Assembly (NCBI RefSeq): GCF_040712315.1
Contig: NC_134020.1
Coordinates: 13,757,751-13,821,750, forward strand
DNA: 64,000 nt
Source: Castanea sativa
Lineage: Eukaryota; Streptophyta; Magnoliopsida; Fagales; Fagaceae
Direction of reading: 5' to 3'
Part shown: positions 23,956 through 36,511 of the stretch, piece by piece
Numbering within the stretch: the first letter of the stretch is position 1
Layout of the letters: each line of letters starts with the position of its first letter
Position numbers and translations under genes: made by a program
The notes under the pieces: generated by a model
What the model was told of the DNA's origin: nothing
The model's input: only the letters and a program-made list of their open reading frames with translations
Database searches by the model: none

Positions 23956-24353
23956 AAATACTTTTTAATTTTTACTGTTTGAACAACAAAGTGGGTGGTA
24001 TTAAATATAAAAAAAAAAGTGGGTGATTGAGAGAAAAGTGTCAAGTAGCCTATTTCTCAACTCAAAAAGAAAAAAAAGCATCAAGTGGTTTGAATCTCTT
24101 GATGGCTGTTTGCTTGGTGAGTTTAAACAAAAATTTTCAGTGTTTAAATAATATTACATGTATTTTATACATTTTTTTCCTTACACATATTTTTAAAAAA
24201 TACAAACAACGTTATTAGAACAACATCACCAAACGGGCCCTTGATTGTTAGGTGCTCTGCATACTTGCAAGGAGAATAATGGAATAAAGATGTTGTACAG
24301 TGTGAGTTGGGTAATAAAGTGCATCGGCGACCAAATGGAATTTATAGATTTTA

Positions 24354-25569
24354 GGCAAAAATGCAAAATTAACTCTCTAACTTTCAGTCTTTTTCATTTC
24401 AATCCTTTAACTTTTAGTTTTGTCATTTCAGTCCTATAACTTTTAATTGTTGTCAATTTGATACTCTATTAATCCACAGTTATGTCCTGCCGTTAATTGA
24501 GCCAAAACGACGTTGTTTTGACTTTTTTTTTAAAAATTGAATTAAAAGAAAATTTTTTAAAAAAATTGATATTAAAAAAAAAGAAAAAAATAAAACATTT
24601 ACTCGGTCAAAACTAAGGAATCATCTCACACATAAATCCCTAACTTAGAGAAATTGGGGAAACAATTACATTAGGACTCACTTTTTTCATTTCTCTCATT
24701 CCCAAACAAAACTCTTTCTTCTTCTTCTTCTTCTTTACTGTTTCAAAACACTTAATAATTATATAATCGATCTGAACACCACTGAGGAGGACAAAACGCC
24801 GTCGTCGGCTAGTCTTCAACATCTTCATCGTCGTTCTCTGTAGCCTGGTTGAATACCAGTGGTGGGTCGAGTTCGAATTTGGTGGTGGGTGCATCAGCAT
24901 AAGCTTTGGCTTCGTATTCGATGTGTTTGGAGCTATGGCCCACTGATATCTCTACCGAAGAAAGGTAGTGAATTTGAGAAAATGGATAGGAATTTGAGAA
25001 AAACACAAAACCTGAATCGGCGATGAAATGAAATGGAAAAATAATCGAGGTGATTATTACGTCAGCAATAAAAACCCTAGTGTTCTTTTGGGGACGAACG
25101 CAATCGACAGCGGAGAACGAAGTTTGTGTTTTGCTTTTGGTATTGAATTCTTGCAGAAAAAAGCAAAAAGCTTGTGGGTTTTTTTTTTTGGATAATTTTT
25201 TTTTTTTGGGTTTGGGAGGAATTGAAATTGGAGAGAGATGGAGAGATTTTTGGGTTTTTTTTCTCTGGTCAGAATTCGATCTGAGCGCTGTCGATCGTGC
25301 TGTCAAGGAAAGAGAGAGAGAGAGAGAGAAATATAATACAAGAAATTTTTTTAATATCACTTTTTTTAATTTTCTTTTAATTCCGAAATTTATTTAAAAA
25401 AAAAAAACGACATCGTTTGGGCTTAATTAACGGCAAGACATAACTGGGGTTTAACGAAGTACCAAATTAACAACAATTGAAAGTTAAAGGACTGAAATAA
25501 CAAATCTGAAAGTTAGAGGACTGAAATGAAAAAGACTGAAGATTAGAGGGTCTGTTTTGCATTTTTGCC
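24354..25569. mobile_element. Non-autonomous MULE-like DNA transposon
   Basis: Starts GGCAAAAATGCAAAA and ends GCATTTTTGCC, inside long inverted repeats of about 170 bp. The left arm (24354-24530) and right arm (25408-25569) match in inverse orientation, with AACTTTCAG and TTTTTCATTTCA blocks and the CGTTAATT and CGACGT/CGACATCGTTT edges. Flanked by a perfect 9-bp duplication TAGATTTTA at 24345-24353 and 25570-25578. Long inverted repeats plus 9-bp duplication are the Mutator signature. No transposase is present; the interior contains a gene-like stretch (24809-24952). Confidence 0.85.
24809..24952 (-). pseudogene. Possible captured host exon inside the MULE
   Basis: On the minus strand, after a possible 3' splice site (GGTAG at about 24953-24957), a frame of 47 codons runs to TAG: it starts RDISVGHSSKHIEYEAKAYA and ends ENDDEDVED. 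Composition and acidic C-terminus look like the last exon of a real protein and unlike the simple-sequence DNA around it. The frame extends upstream through low-complexity sequence that is probably intron. I do not recognise the protein. If confirmed, the element is a Pack-MULE. Confidence 0.4.
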
Positions 25570-25578
25570 TAGATTTTA

Positions 25579-25836
25579 AAATCTAAATAAATAAAAATTT
25601 ATAGGAGGAATAGCCTAATAAGATTAAAAAAACAACGTGAACCAAACCCCATAATCACAGACTCGTTCAATCCGAGTCCATTTGAACTAGAAGTTGATCA
25701 ATCCAAGCAGTGGATTAATTAAAGATGCAAAAGGTCCAGGCTCAATAATATCATGTTCAATGGCAATGAGATTTTCATCGATCTAATGAGATCTCCATCA
25801 AATCTGGTGAAATCTTTGCCCCATATACCATTATCA
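25579..25836. repeat. Fragment of a dispersed repeat
   Basis: Words such as GAGATCTCCATCAAATCTGG and GTGAAATCTT recall 38690-38840 (AAGTCTCACCAAATCT, GCAAGATCT). Probably the same old interspersed family; ends not defined. Confidence 0.35.
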
Positions 25837-27251
25837 TGTTAGGATTAGTGTCTTAAAATCCTATTGTATGCTATGTATGACATTATGTTATATCTAATAA
25901 AATTGTTTTATTATTATCTAAAATAATGGTAACATAAATATTTGGACATTATCATATAGACCTTGAAATGCATAGTAAGTGATATAAATCACAAGTTCTT
26001 TGTAAACTCAAAATTTTAGTTCGTAGTCGGTGATGAAACTTGACATTTCATCTGCAAAGACTATAACATGTCGATTAAAACAATTTGTCTTGATCATGGA
26101 AGTAAAGACTTCTAGTTAATATGTTAATATGTTTTAAGTGTATAAGACATATTGAACTGGACTGCTGTGAGATTTATTATTCTATTAATAACTGTCAAAT
26201 GAATAATAAATCTCACGACTTTCATTTATATAAACTCTCGATCCTAAGGGAATAGTGAACCTGATCATAAAATATAGGTTACTTTAATATATTAAGAGTG
26301 AAATCTAAAGAAATGGTCAAAACCTCAGTATGTTGGGCAACCACACGTAATGTTGAAGAGACACATATTTTCAAGATGGAATTCATAGTCTCTTTATAGA
26401 GATATAAAATATTCATTTGAGATAAATTTAACGGGTTTGGTAATTCAGAGTGTTAGGTCTAACCACTTTAATAAAGAGTTACTAAAATTTATATTTTATA
26501 AAATTAGATTTCATAAAATATATATGAATAACTTAAAGGATTAAACCAAATAGTCAAGCATCAAGAGGTAGTAATTTTCAAAGTGACAGTTACACATTAT
26601 GACTTTGTATTACTACGAATATTTTCATAAAAGGGTTAAATGTTTAGATAATAAAGTCTTGAGATATAATTTATTAATAAGACCTAGAATGTAATTATAT
26701 TTATATAGTGGTATTAAATATAATTAATGGTAACTTTGGGTTAGTCAAGAGTTGACAGATAAGTCCAAAGCCCATTGAAGTTAGAGCTTTATTTGTCCAT
26801 TTTGGTCCCACTCCAAGCAACATACTAAAACCCAATTAGGCTAGCCCAAAAGGCTAACTCAATTAAATAATCAGTTATTTATTTAATAAGAGTTATTAAA
26901 TAAAATAACTACCAAGTGCAGAAATTTATACGTATGATTAAAAGAGAAACATTAAGTTTTTCTCAAGATACTTGGTTATTCTCTTGAACAAGTACGTTAA
27001 AAACTGATTGAGAGACCACACATCTTAGGCACATTATGGAGTTGGAGTGAAGATTGAAAGTCTTCCCAAGTTTTGAATTTTGCTGCATCAAGATACGCCT
27101 TCTTGTTCTTTGTTTCTAAAATTTAGATGTTGCATGTTATCTTATATGAATGAAGTAGATCTGTTTCTTTCCGCTGTGTGTTTTTGTATGAGATACAAAA
27201 CTGCATTTTCCATGAGATACAAAACTGTATTTTCCATGTGTTTTCCCAACA
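25837..27251 (+). mobile_element. Solo LTR, ~1.4 kb family B
   Basis: Starts TGTTAGGATTA, ends TTCCCAACA, flanked by perfect 5-bp duplications TATCA (25832-25836 and 27252-27256). Homologous along its length, in opposite orientation, to 56635-58030, for example GTATGTTGGGCAACCACA near 26324. No protein and no attached internal region. Confidence 0.85.
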
Positions 27252-27256
27252 TATCA

Positions 27257-27554
27257 ATGAGGTAAAAACAAGTTTAACCAAATCGACTAGCTAATTAAAT
27301 GGCTTGTCTCCACACTGGGTGTGGCTTAATGGTAGGAGTTTTTGTCTCAGCACTTAAAGAAGACCGGTTCAAGTGATAGCTCCAACAAAACCCATGTGGT
27401 ACACATGATATTACTCATTACTGTCTCATGGCATGGGGTGGATAGGCCCATACTGTAGTTTTCCTTTTTTTTTTATTCAGCCCAAAAAAAAAATTTTGAA
27501 TGGCTTATTCAAGAACACTGCATACTCCACCAATTGACAGCAAGTGTGGATTTC
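27257..27554. other. Intergenic DNA between solo LTR and MITE
   Basis: No gene; a poly-T/A stretch near 27465-27495. Confidence 0.4.
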
Positions 27555-27557
27555 TAA

Positions 27558-28245
27558 GAGCATTCCCATCAAGTGTGCCAAATGTCACATATTTGACATT
27601 TAGACACAACAAATATCAAAAAAACTCCCTCATCAGGTATTTCAAATTCTAAAAATTTTGGCATGAGTGAATAGTACATTCTCAATTTTGTGACGGTATT
27701 GTTCACAAATTGCAATTTTTTTTATTATACTCTCTCTCCTTTCTGACCTTAATTTCTCTCTCTTCCCCATTGCTTTTCTTTATCATAACCTCTCCTCTCT
27801 TCCTTTCTAACCCAGCCGCCTCTCCTCCCTTCATTACTCACTCTCACTCTAGCCTCTCTTCCTCTCTCTAGAATACGCTACTAATCCTGCCACCAAACCA
27901 CTGACCTCTCCTCCACCTTGTTGCCACCTCATCGGGTTGTAGATCACACAAACAAAACCTAGAAATCACCGTCTTCTCCTCCCCATGTGTTGCCACTTGA
28001 TTAGCCTTATCCTCACCCTCTGTCGTCACCAACAGCGGTGGGCCGTGGTTGTTGCTTGCTAGGTGGCTACTGTTTTGTATTGGGATGAATTTTAAGAAAA
28101 TATTATTTTAATGTGTTATATATATATTATTTTAATGAATAGAATTGGAATGATGTAAGGTATATTGTAAAATGATGTGTTAAAATAATAAAGTGGTCTT
28201 TTTGATGTGTTAAAATGACATATTTTTAGAATATCTGATGGGCTC
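27558..28245. mobile_element. Tourist-like (PIF/Harbinger) MITE
   Basis: Ends GAGCATTCCCATCA and TGATGGGCTC form inverted repeats, flanked by TAA (27555-27557 and 28246-28248), the target duplication usual for PIF/Harbinger. The interior has a CT-rich segment (27725-27870) and no transposase. Confidence 0.65.
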
Positions 28246-28248
28246 TAA

Positions 28249-28936
28249 GACTTAATACAATCCGATCATGTGCTATTATGGAGAGGATATGATTGAACTC
28301 AACTTGTGTGCGCTCCTAAGCATACCTGTTATAAAGAACTAAGCATTACTAAATCATCAAGGGAAAAAATAACTTAAACATTACTACTAAAACACTGTAA
28401 AAAAAATTAACTAAAATTTAGAGTAAATTAATTACATCGTAACATTGTAACTTAAATTTATTTGTTTTGACTTTAAAAAAATGACATAAAAATTAAGTTG
28501 AATAAGTTTTTTAACTTTCAACAATATTCCAGGTACAACAAAAAAAAAAAAAAGGTTAAGTAAACCAAAAATATAAGTAATGAATCACCAAGGATAGAGA
28601 TGTATTATTTGTTTTAAGATGTTAACTGCAAGCATTGATGTCTTTGTCCATTAACTTGTTTCCTACTATAAAAAGGAAAATATATTTAGCAAAAAATAAA
28701 ATTTTATTTAATATATTACTTTTAGATTATACACTCATTTTATTTACCTTACAGACTAATCAAAGCCTCTAAAAAAAAGACAAAAAAAGAGGGAAATATG
28801 TGACATAATGCAGTTCCCTCAATAAATTTAATAGTAACAACAATAATGGGAAATTCAAATCCCAAAAATCTTCATAAAAAATATAAAAAAAAACATAAAA
28901 AATGCTCGTTAAACTAAAAAATTCTTGATCACATGA
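28249..28936. other. Intergenic AT-rich DNA
   Basis: No gene or repeat with clear ends. Confidence 0.5.
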
Positions 28937-29743
28937 TGTAGGGATAGAAGGACTAGGAATGTATATTGGGCCGTGAGTCTTGTCCGAGAACATTTGCTAA
29001 TCCGAGAACAAGTAGGCTTTAGTGAAGAAGTACAAATCAGTGAATTATAGAAGGTTTTGACCATGAGGGTTTGGGAAGGTAGTCTGAGTAGAAATGCCTC
29101 ATTGGTTTGGCAAAGCAGATGTCAAAAGGTTTGATCTGCTGTCAAGGCAATACTCTGGACAATTCCATTAGTATGGATAAACATCAGGAGAGAATAAGAT
29201 AAATGGAAGCTAAGAAATATTTAAGAGAAAGCTGCTACCTCCGCATTAAAGGTTCTGCAGCTAACTCTCTGGCCGCATTAATGTGGAAGTGATACCTGAA
29301 TAGAGATATTCAGCCTTACAGCTACTTCCAAAAACTTTAGGAATGTACTAATAGGACAAGAATCAAAGCAAGCAACTTCACTTACATGTGGAATGTGGAG
29401 ATGAAGCAAAAGAAGGGAATATAAGAAAGAAAAACACCATTATACGAGGGCATCTGAAAATTTGTAGGAAAAAAAAAATAATTGTAACACTGAGAACAGT
29501 AATTGTACTCAAGTCTAAAAAAAATATATTCAATAACTATTCTTCTCGAACTTTGCTGAAGAAGGATTTCTTTGCAAAAAACTTGTTTTTCTTTGTTTTC
29601 TTACCATTTTTAATCTATTGTGAGCGTTATTTTATTCATTGAAGTCTAGTTTTTAGTTTATTCTCTTTAAATTCTTTGTATTGGACTTTTTGAATTTTAA
29701 TCCTTTTATCTTTTAGGCTTATGATCCAGACCCTGCCCTTGCA
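28937..29743 (+). mobile_element. Solo LTR, Tat-type gypsy family A
   Basis: Starts TGTAGGGATAG, ends CCCTTGCA, with perfect 5-bp duplications CATGA (28932-28936 and 29744-29748). Related along its length to 7833-8675. Shared LTR core at 29228-29325; TATAAGAAAG near 29419. Confidence 0.85.
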
Positions 29744-29748
29744 CATGA

Positions 29749-30866
29749 TATTCTTTTAAATATTATATATTAACGTATTAACTTTTAAAATACTATGCTG
29801 TCGTGTGCATATAAGAGAACCGCATAATTGATATACCTTTTTGCACTTTTCATAAATTATACACGCATAGGAGATACTCTAGTCCCATCCAATCTTCACG
29901 CATACGAAAGAATAGCCAACCTAAAAATTCTTACCTGCCGGTGTCTTTTGGTATATTCTGTTGATCCACAATTCCCATAGAATAAATGTGGAGAAATGAC
30001 ATCAGATAAGATAGGGATGTAAGAAAAAATTTGCTTAGATTTTAATTTGCTTTCTTATTAGAGGTAACAGTTCCTCTATGCCCCCATCAAAAAAAAAAAC
30101 AGTTCCACTATGCACTATTTTTTTCCCTTGGTACGGATCAGGTAAGCACAATTGATTTTTGTCTTTCTTCATTTCCTCCCCGTTTCATCTTCCAGCCAAA
30201 ATATCCAAAATATAGGTAACTTGTCCATTTGTTCAGAGCTAGAGCCTTCGCGCTGTACCTTCAATTTCAGGAAGATAAAACAGTCGAGTACGACAACACC
30301 GACCAATACAAAACCTTATGGGAATTGTGAAAATGAACGAGTAAAGTTGAATAGAATTAATCTAAAATTAACTTATTTTTAGTTACTTTTATTCTATTTT
30401 TTCTCCTTTTTCCCTCCATCTAAACTAGCCCTTAGTCTTTAATATCATGGAATCAATTATGAATCTCTAATGTTGGCCACATGTAATTTTTTTTCATTAT
30501 ATTTCATCTAAAATCAATATTTTATATATTTTATGTTATTTCTTTGATTAACAAGGTATTTTTAATTATTCCTACTAATGTTATATTTAGTTTTTCCCTA
30601 TCTACTTTTGTTTTCTTAACTTCAATCAACTCACTTTTTTTATTATTGGTACATTAATTGCTATCACTGAACATGACCAAACCATTTCAACCGAATTTTC
30701 CACATCTTTTCATCAATAGAGATTTGGGCTACATCGATCTTTAAGAGGATTTTGCCATTTTTGATAATATCTTTTTTTGTATTTTCACTTAAAAATCTTA
30801 ACATTATTATTTCAACTCCACTCGTTTTATAAATGTGTTGTTTTTTAATAGCCTAACATTTGGTAT
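29749..30866. other. Intergenic AT-rich DNA
   Basis: No supported gene; homopolymer runs only. Confidence 0.5.
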
Positions 30867-31629
30867 TGTAAGGACCCTCCACTTGTGAACAGTTAAGGAA
30901 AGCCCAGCAAGCCCAACACAATATATTTGTTAAAGAGTAGATCTTACAAGAAAGAACGTTTCATCAAATCAAATATGGGCCTCAATTGAAGGAGATTAAA
31001 TCAATAAGAAAAATACAATATGGTAATGACACTCCTTAGTCAAGTCCAAGGATAAGTGGTTCTTGTATATACTCAAGTTTTTTTCTAAGTACAAGGTATT
31101 CTCTCTCAGTTTTGTTTGTTTTTCCAGTGATTACTTGCCTTGTTTCTCATGGGGGCCTTTTCTTTATATAGTCCTACTCTTTTTCAATCCCAACCTTCCA
31201 CCTGTAGATTGTATAAGTAATCTCTTGGATGCTTGTTCCATCAGAGACATCCTGGAAACTTTGTGTGTAACTGTAAGGCTAGATATTACTATTCAGGTGT
31301 CATTTTCACATAAATGTTGCCAGCTGGTTAGGTGCAGAATATTTAATGTGATGATAGCAGTCTTCTTCTTAGATATTTTTTAGTTCATTATTGACTATTT
31401 TCTCCAAAGCTCATCCTCAAAAGTATGGTTACCTCTTGCACAATATTCTCTAGGTGGCCGAGTTTCGACCCTCTACAACGCCTCTCGAGGAAGTTTGGCT
31501 TCTCAAGAGATACCACTTGTTCGTAGTTATTTGTCATTGTCCTTGGCCCATTAACCCACATGCTTATCTTACTATTTGATGGGCTCCTTGGCATCCTTGG
31601 GCACGGCCCACGCCCCAATACTCCTACTT
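30867..31629 (-). mobile_element. Old solo LTR, Tat-type gypsy, reverse orientation
   Basis: On the minus strand it ends GGTCCTTACA like the LTR at 39216-39933 and contains GTGGGCCGTGCCC and the shared core (31271-31366), plus a TATATAAAG box (plus-strand CTTTATATA near 31162). Target duplication is unclear (GGTAT/GGTTC at best), so the outer end is approximate. Confidence 0.6.
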
Positions 31630-32453
31630 GGTTCTTTTATCCCCACGAGTACCATAGAGCTTAACTAGTTGTATATCAATCTTATAACATTTGTCTTTTT
31701 TAATTAATTGGTTTTTTTTATTATCATACAAAACTCATGCACTTTTCCTCTTCATCCACCACGCTCTTATCCTATGATTCATATATTTTTCAATCTCTCT
31801 ATCTTTATAAATTATTAATAAAATATATCAAAAGTTATCACATTTTAATCATTCTTGACCATCAAATCTTATCGCCTCTTCGTGTGTTTACAAGTATTTT
31901 TCTTTATGCTTCATAGTTGTTATGTATTTGATTTTTTATTTTAAATTTTAATTACTAATTTTTTTATAAAAAAAAAGTATGACACGATGTGGCTATAGCA
32001 AAAAGGGAAACATTCAGTTTAAAACAAAGGATTTATAGTTTTTTGTTTTTGAAAAAAAAAATGTAGATAAAGGGGTTTTATAAGATTCTTGATTTTCTCA
32101 TTTAGTTCTATCATTAATAGTAAAAAGGTGAAAATTATTATGTTTATAACAACTGAAATTTTATATTAATTTAGTAAAGAGATTACATTATGTAAAGATA
32201 TGTAACACTCATATTTTACTCTTTTAATCCTAATATATCATATCATCTTATTACATATTTAAAAATAAGCATAACCATACCCAATCAATTCAAATACCCA
32301 TATATAAATCTAACCAAATTAGAAATTTATTGAGATGTTACCAGTTGTGGTAGAATGTATTGAATTTTAAGTAAAATGTTGATGTAGCAATCTTTTATTA
32401 GATGGTGTAAAATATGGAGACATCCTTACCAAATTCGGACTTATTTGTTGAAC
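31630..32453. other. Intergenic AT-rich DNA
   Basis: No gene or repeat with clear ends. Confidence 0.5.
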
Positions 32454-32495
32454 TTTTTTTTTTTTTTTTTTTTGTTGAGAAGGAAGCCTGAAATT

Positions 32496-33155
32496 TTATT
32501 GTCTTAATGAAAGTTTGGCTAAATCACCTTGGTACAAGGAAATTAAAGGTGGTGGAACATCCTCTATCCACACTACATAGTCATCGACATTAATAGCATG
32601 CCGGGCTAAACTATGGGCAAGTTTATTACCTTCTCTCTTAGTATGAGAGTAAAGTAATTTAGTATAGGTGCCTGACTGGCTAAGAGCATCAAGGATGAGG
32701 GGCCTCACTGATGCTAAGTTACGCCCTTCATTCTTTAAGGCTTGCATGACAGCTTGACAATCACCCTCCAACACAGCTTCACTTATTCCAACCTCTTGTC
32801 CAAACACCAAGGCACGGTGTGCTGCTATTGCCTCTATCTCCATAGCATCATAGGCTTGTGGCAGAACTTGTGATAATGACGCTATCATCTGCCCTCTGCA
32901 GTCCCAAATAGCCACACCCACTCCACTCTTATTCTCTGACTAAAACACAGCTCCATCGAAATTCAGTTTGAAGATGCCCCTTGGTGGTGGTTTCCATGTT
33001 GCCTTGGGTTGTGGACGAGCAAACGTTGGTTGTGAAAGAATGGAAATAAACTCATTTAGTTTTTCCAATGCCACTTGTGCTATCTGATTTGTTCTATAGC
33101 TTGGCGAATTGTGTCGAATCTGATTGCGTTGGTGCCATATTGTCCAAGCAGTCAT
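32496..33155 (-). pseudogene. LINE ORF2: terminal RNase H domain
   Basis: KLNFDGAVF, GVAIWDCRGQMIAS, EIEAIAAHRALVFG, EGDCQAVMQAL and REGNKLAHSLARHA follow the RNase H pattern of D, E, D and a late His. One stop at about 32940 (after GAVF) interrupts it. In plant L1 elements this domain sits at the end of ORF2. It ends at 32496, just before the poly-A tail. Confidence 0.88.
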
Positions 33156-35813
33156 CGCAAAGATTTCAGGCTGACCATGGTTGTCAAGGATCCATGAGAG
33201 TAATTCATGGAAATCTGCAAAACTAGTCCTGTTTCGCTGACCCTAAGCTGTCAACCTTGGCCAAACTTGATCCAATTCTGTACACGACCATAATGCACGT
33301 AGATCCGTTTCTTCCTCAACCGAGCACCGATCACACAGCGTGGGAATGGGGATGGAGCGTCGTCTCTAATTAACTTTGGTTGGAATGGAATCTTTACAAG
33401 CCCTCCATACAAAATTCTTTATTTTATTTGGAACCTTCAGCATCCAAACCTTTTTCTAGAAGCTTGTATCGGATTGTACATCATTTGGAGGGGGACCATC
33501 ATGTAATTCCTTGAGAAAATGATACCCAGATTTGCAGGTGTAGTTCCCATGCTGAGTGAATGGCTAGTACATCTCATCTGCACAAGCCACTCGAGCCGAA
33601 GGAATTCTTTTTACCAAGGCAACTTCATTTGGGGCCAATAAACCATCAATGACACTTGAATTCCAAGACCGTGTATCAGCATCTATCAACAAGTCCACTA
33701 TTGCATTTTCCATAGACTCAAGGGGTGAGGAAATTCGGGTTGGATGTTTGATTGGCAGCCACTAGTGCTGCCAAATCTTAACCGAGCAGCCATCACCTTT
33801 TCTCCATCTTACACCTTTCTCAATCACATCCCTACCATAGAGAATACTCTTCCACGCATATGATCCTCCACTTGATTCCTTAGCTTCCATGAGAGAGCAA
33901 TTTGGAAAGAATCTGGCCTTGAAAACACTGTAGAAGAGTGAATTTTTCTCATGTAATAATCTCCATGCTTGCTTAGCCAAAAGTGAGTCATCGTAAAGGG
34001 CTAAATCACGAAAGCCCAATCCCCCAACCATCTTGGATTTTGTCATATCATCCCACTTGAGCCAATGTATTTTTCGTGAGTCTCCACGTTGCTCCCACCA
34101 AAACCTTCTTATCAAAACTTCGATCTCATTACACAACCCAATGGGTAGTTTGAAGCACCCTATTGCATAGGTAGGTATTGCTTGAATTACCGACTTTATC
34201 AAAACCTCCCTTCCCGCTTGTGATAAGAGTTTTCCTTCCCACCCTTGCAACTTCCTCCACACCCTTTCTTTTATGTAATTGAAGCTGGCCTTTTTACATC
34301 TCCCAATCAAAGAAGGGAGACCCAAATACTTCTCATAATTATGCTTCTCTTGGACCCCCAAAATGTTTTTAATATTTTGCCTTGATCCTTCATCAACTGA
34401 ACCACTAAAAAAGAGTGCAGTCTATTCCCTATTCACTTTCTGACCAGATACACTCTCATATTTGGAAAGGATATCCATAACCTTGTCACACTCCCCAGGG
34501 GTTGCTCTACAAAACAAAAGACTATCATCTGCAAAAAATAGGTGAGTGAGTTTAGGTCCTCGTCTATAAAGTGCAAAGCCACTAATATCACCATTATTTG
34601 CAGCTTGTTTGATAAGACCATGTAACCCCTCCATGCAAAGAAGGAATAGGAAAGGGGAGAGGGGGTCCCCTTGTCTAATACCTCTTAACGGAGTAATAAG
34701 CCCTTTAGGTTCACCATTGACTAACACTGAGTAAGTCACAGTTTTTACACAAGTCATAATCAGACCCACCTATCTTTCATTAAAGCCCATCCTCATCATC
34801 AGTTTCTCCAAAAAATTCCATTTAACTCGATCATAAGCTTTGCTCATGTCTAGTTTCAAGGCCATGTAACCAGAGGATCCAACTTTATAATTTTTCATAC
34901 AATGTAATGTTTCAAAAGCAATCAAAATATTATTTGTTGTAAAACGGTCTTTGACAAAGGCAGATTGGTGTTCAGTGATTATTGAAGGGAGCAATTTTTT
35001 TAATCTGTTGCCTAAGACTTTGGAAAATAATTTGTAAAGGACATTACACAGGCTAATGGGGCAATAATCTGTCACGTATTTTGGGCTTTTTTTCTTGGGA
35101 ATAAGTGTGATGTGGGTGTGGTTTAAAGGATGAGGTAAAGTACCTGAGTTCAGCCAAGCTAGCACAGATTGTGTTATATCACCTTCCACCATTGGCCAAT
35201 AGTGCTGAAAGAACAAAGGAGGCATTCCATCAGGCCCAGGAGCTTTCAAAGGTCCCATTTGTTTCAAGGCATCAGCAACTTCAGAGGCATTAAATTGTTC
35301 ATTTAATTGGCTGTTCATACTTGCTGTAATAATGGTTGCAATGTTCTCCACATCCTCCATCCAAACATTGGCCGAATCATATATACCAAGCAAGCTATTT
35401 TTCCTGAAACGATGAGATGCCCGTGTGTGAAAATACTTGGTGTTGCCATCCCCCTTACTCAACCATTGAATCCGAGCCCTTTGCTTCCACATTCTTGTTT
35501 CTTGGTCCAACAAAGTGTTTATCTTCCCCTTCAAGGTCTTTACCCGAGTATTATCTCCACTTATAATAGCCAATTCTTCCTCCTCCCTTAATTGTTTTTT
35601 CTTTTTATTCAGCTCCCTTTTGACATTGCCAAAAATGTTATGGTTCCACCATGTCAAATCTTTCTCACATTGCTTTACCTTGTTGATCACAGCTCTATCC
35701 AAATCATTATCAACACATGAATACCATGTTGCCTCCACAACTTCCCCACACCTGCTATCAGAGAGCCACATTTCTTCAAAACGAAATTTTTTTTTTCTGA
35801 GAAGGCAGATCAA
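33156..35813 (-). pseudogene. LINE ORF2: reverse transcriptase and Cys/His region
   Basis: RT motifs in order: LKAPGPDGMPPLFFQHYW near 35230, ITLIPKKKSP near 35095, PISLCNVLYKLFSKVL, EHQSAFVKDR near 34970, LDMSKAYDRVKW near 34840, IRQGDPLSPFLF near 34665, catalytic FFADDSLLF near 34530, and [11 protein letters not shown] near 34310. A zinc-ribbon-like part follows (TLCDRCSVEEETDLRALWSC near 33300). Stops at about 34767 and 34422 and further ones after 33762 show decay. It primed cDNA at the nicked target. Confidence 0.9.
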
Positions 35814-36511
35814 TACCTGATGGATTTATTAGTAATGGACAATGATCAGATGACAAACAAGGAAGGTGATGGATTTGAGTTCTTGGAAATCTCAAGAACC
35901 ATGAGTTTGTGGCTAAACCTCGATCAAGCCGCTCCCAAATAGATTGGCCATTTGTAAAATACTTGCTCCATGTAAATCTTGGAGCGATGAACCCCAGGTC
36001 CATGAACCACACTCATCAATGGTATTTCTAAACAATTGCATCTGATTATGATTCCTTGGTGCTCCACCAATTTTCTCATCTTGCCTAGTAATCTCATTAG
36101 AGTCACCCGCACAAAGCCATAGGATAGTAGGGTATGTATTCAAAGCACTGAGCTTCGACCATGCCTTATGCCGCCTCCATGTTACTGGTTCTCCATAAAA
36201 GCCAGTGAAACATCAAGCTTGTTCTGTATGTCTATCGATAAAGGCATCAATGAAGTATTTGGAGGAGTCAACTAGAGTTAAATTTATTGAATCCTTCCAC
36301 AAAAGCACCAAACCGCCCCCTTGAGTCTCACTTGATACTGACCACCTATTATTGAAATCAAATTCCGTAGTGCAATATCGAGCTTAGCATCATCTGTCCA
36401 TGTTTCGGCTAAGAACATAACAGAAGGATTTTTTGCCCGGATGTAATCTCCAAGCTCTCGAATTGTTCGTGGGTTCCCAAGCTCATGACAATTCCACACT
36501 AAAAGACTCAT
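35776..36511 (-). pseudogene. LINE ORF2: APE-type endonuclease
   Basis: Starts MSLLVWNCHELGNPRT, the usual beginning of plant L1 ORF2, then FLAETW. The GDFNE box reads GDSNE near 36110, so one residue of the conserved box is altered. LSSDHCPLL near 35835 keeps the catalytic Asp-His pair. Shifts at about 36285 and 36010 break the frame. It nicked target DNA. Confidence 0.87.
36508..36511 (-). promoter_or_regulatory. ATGA stop-start overlap between LINE ORF1 and ORF2
   Basis: ORF1 ends in TGA and ORF2 starts with ATG, sharing ATGA. Such overlaps are used for termination-reinitiation in some non-LTR elements; here that is inference. Confidence 0.6.

Larger units (their letters stand above)
20169..24344. 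other. Long AT-rich intergenic region, no gene seen
   Basis: Dinucleotide repeats near 20531-20577. Around 20880-21030 a degenerate repeat with GACACGA and ACACGACACGAACCC words. Two local duplications at 22141-22320 and 22485-22986 are listed separately. 23000-23400 is less AT-rich with two ACACGTGG G-boxes (23129 and 23267) but no gene follows. A CT-rich tract lies at 23484-23519. Confidence 0.5.
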
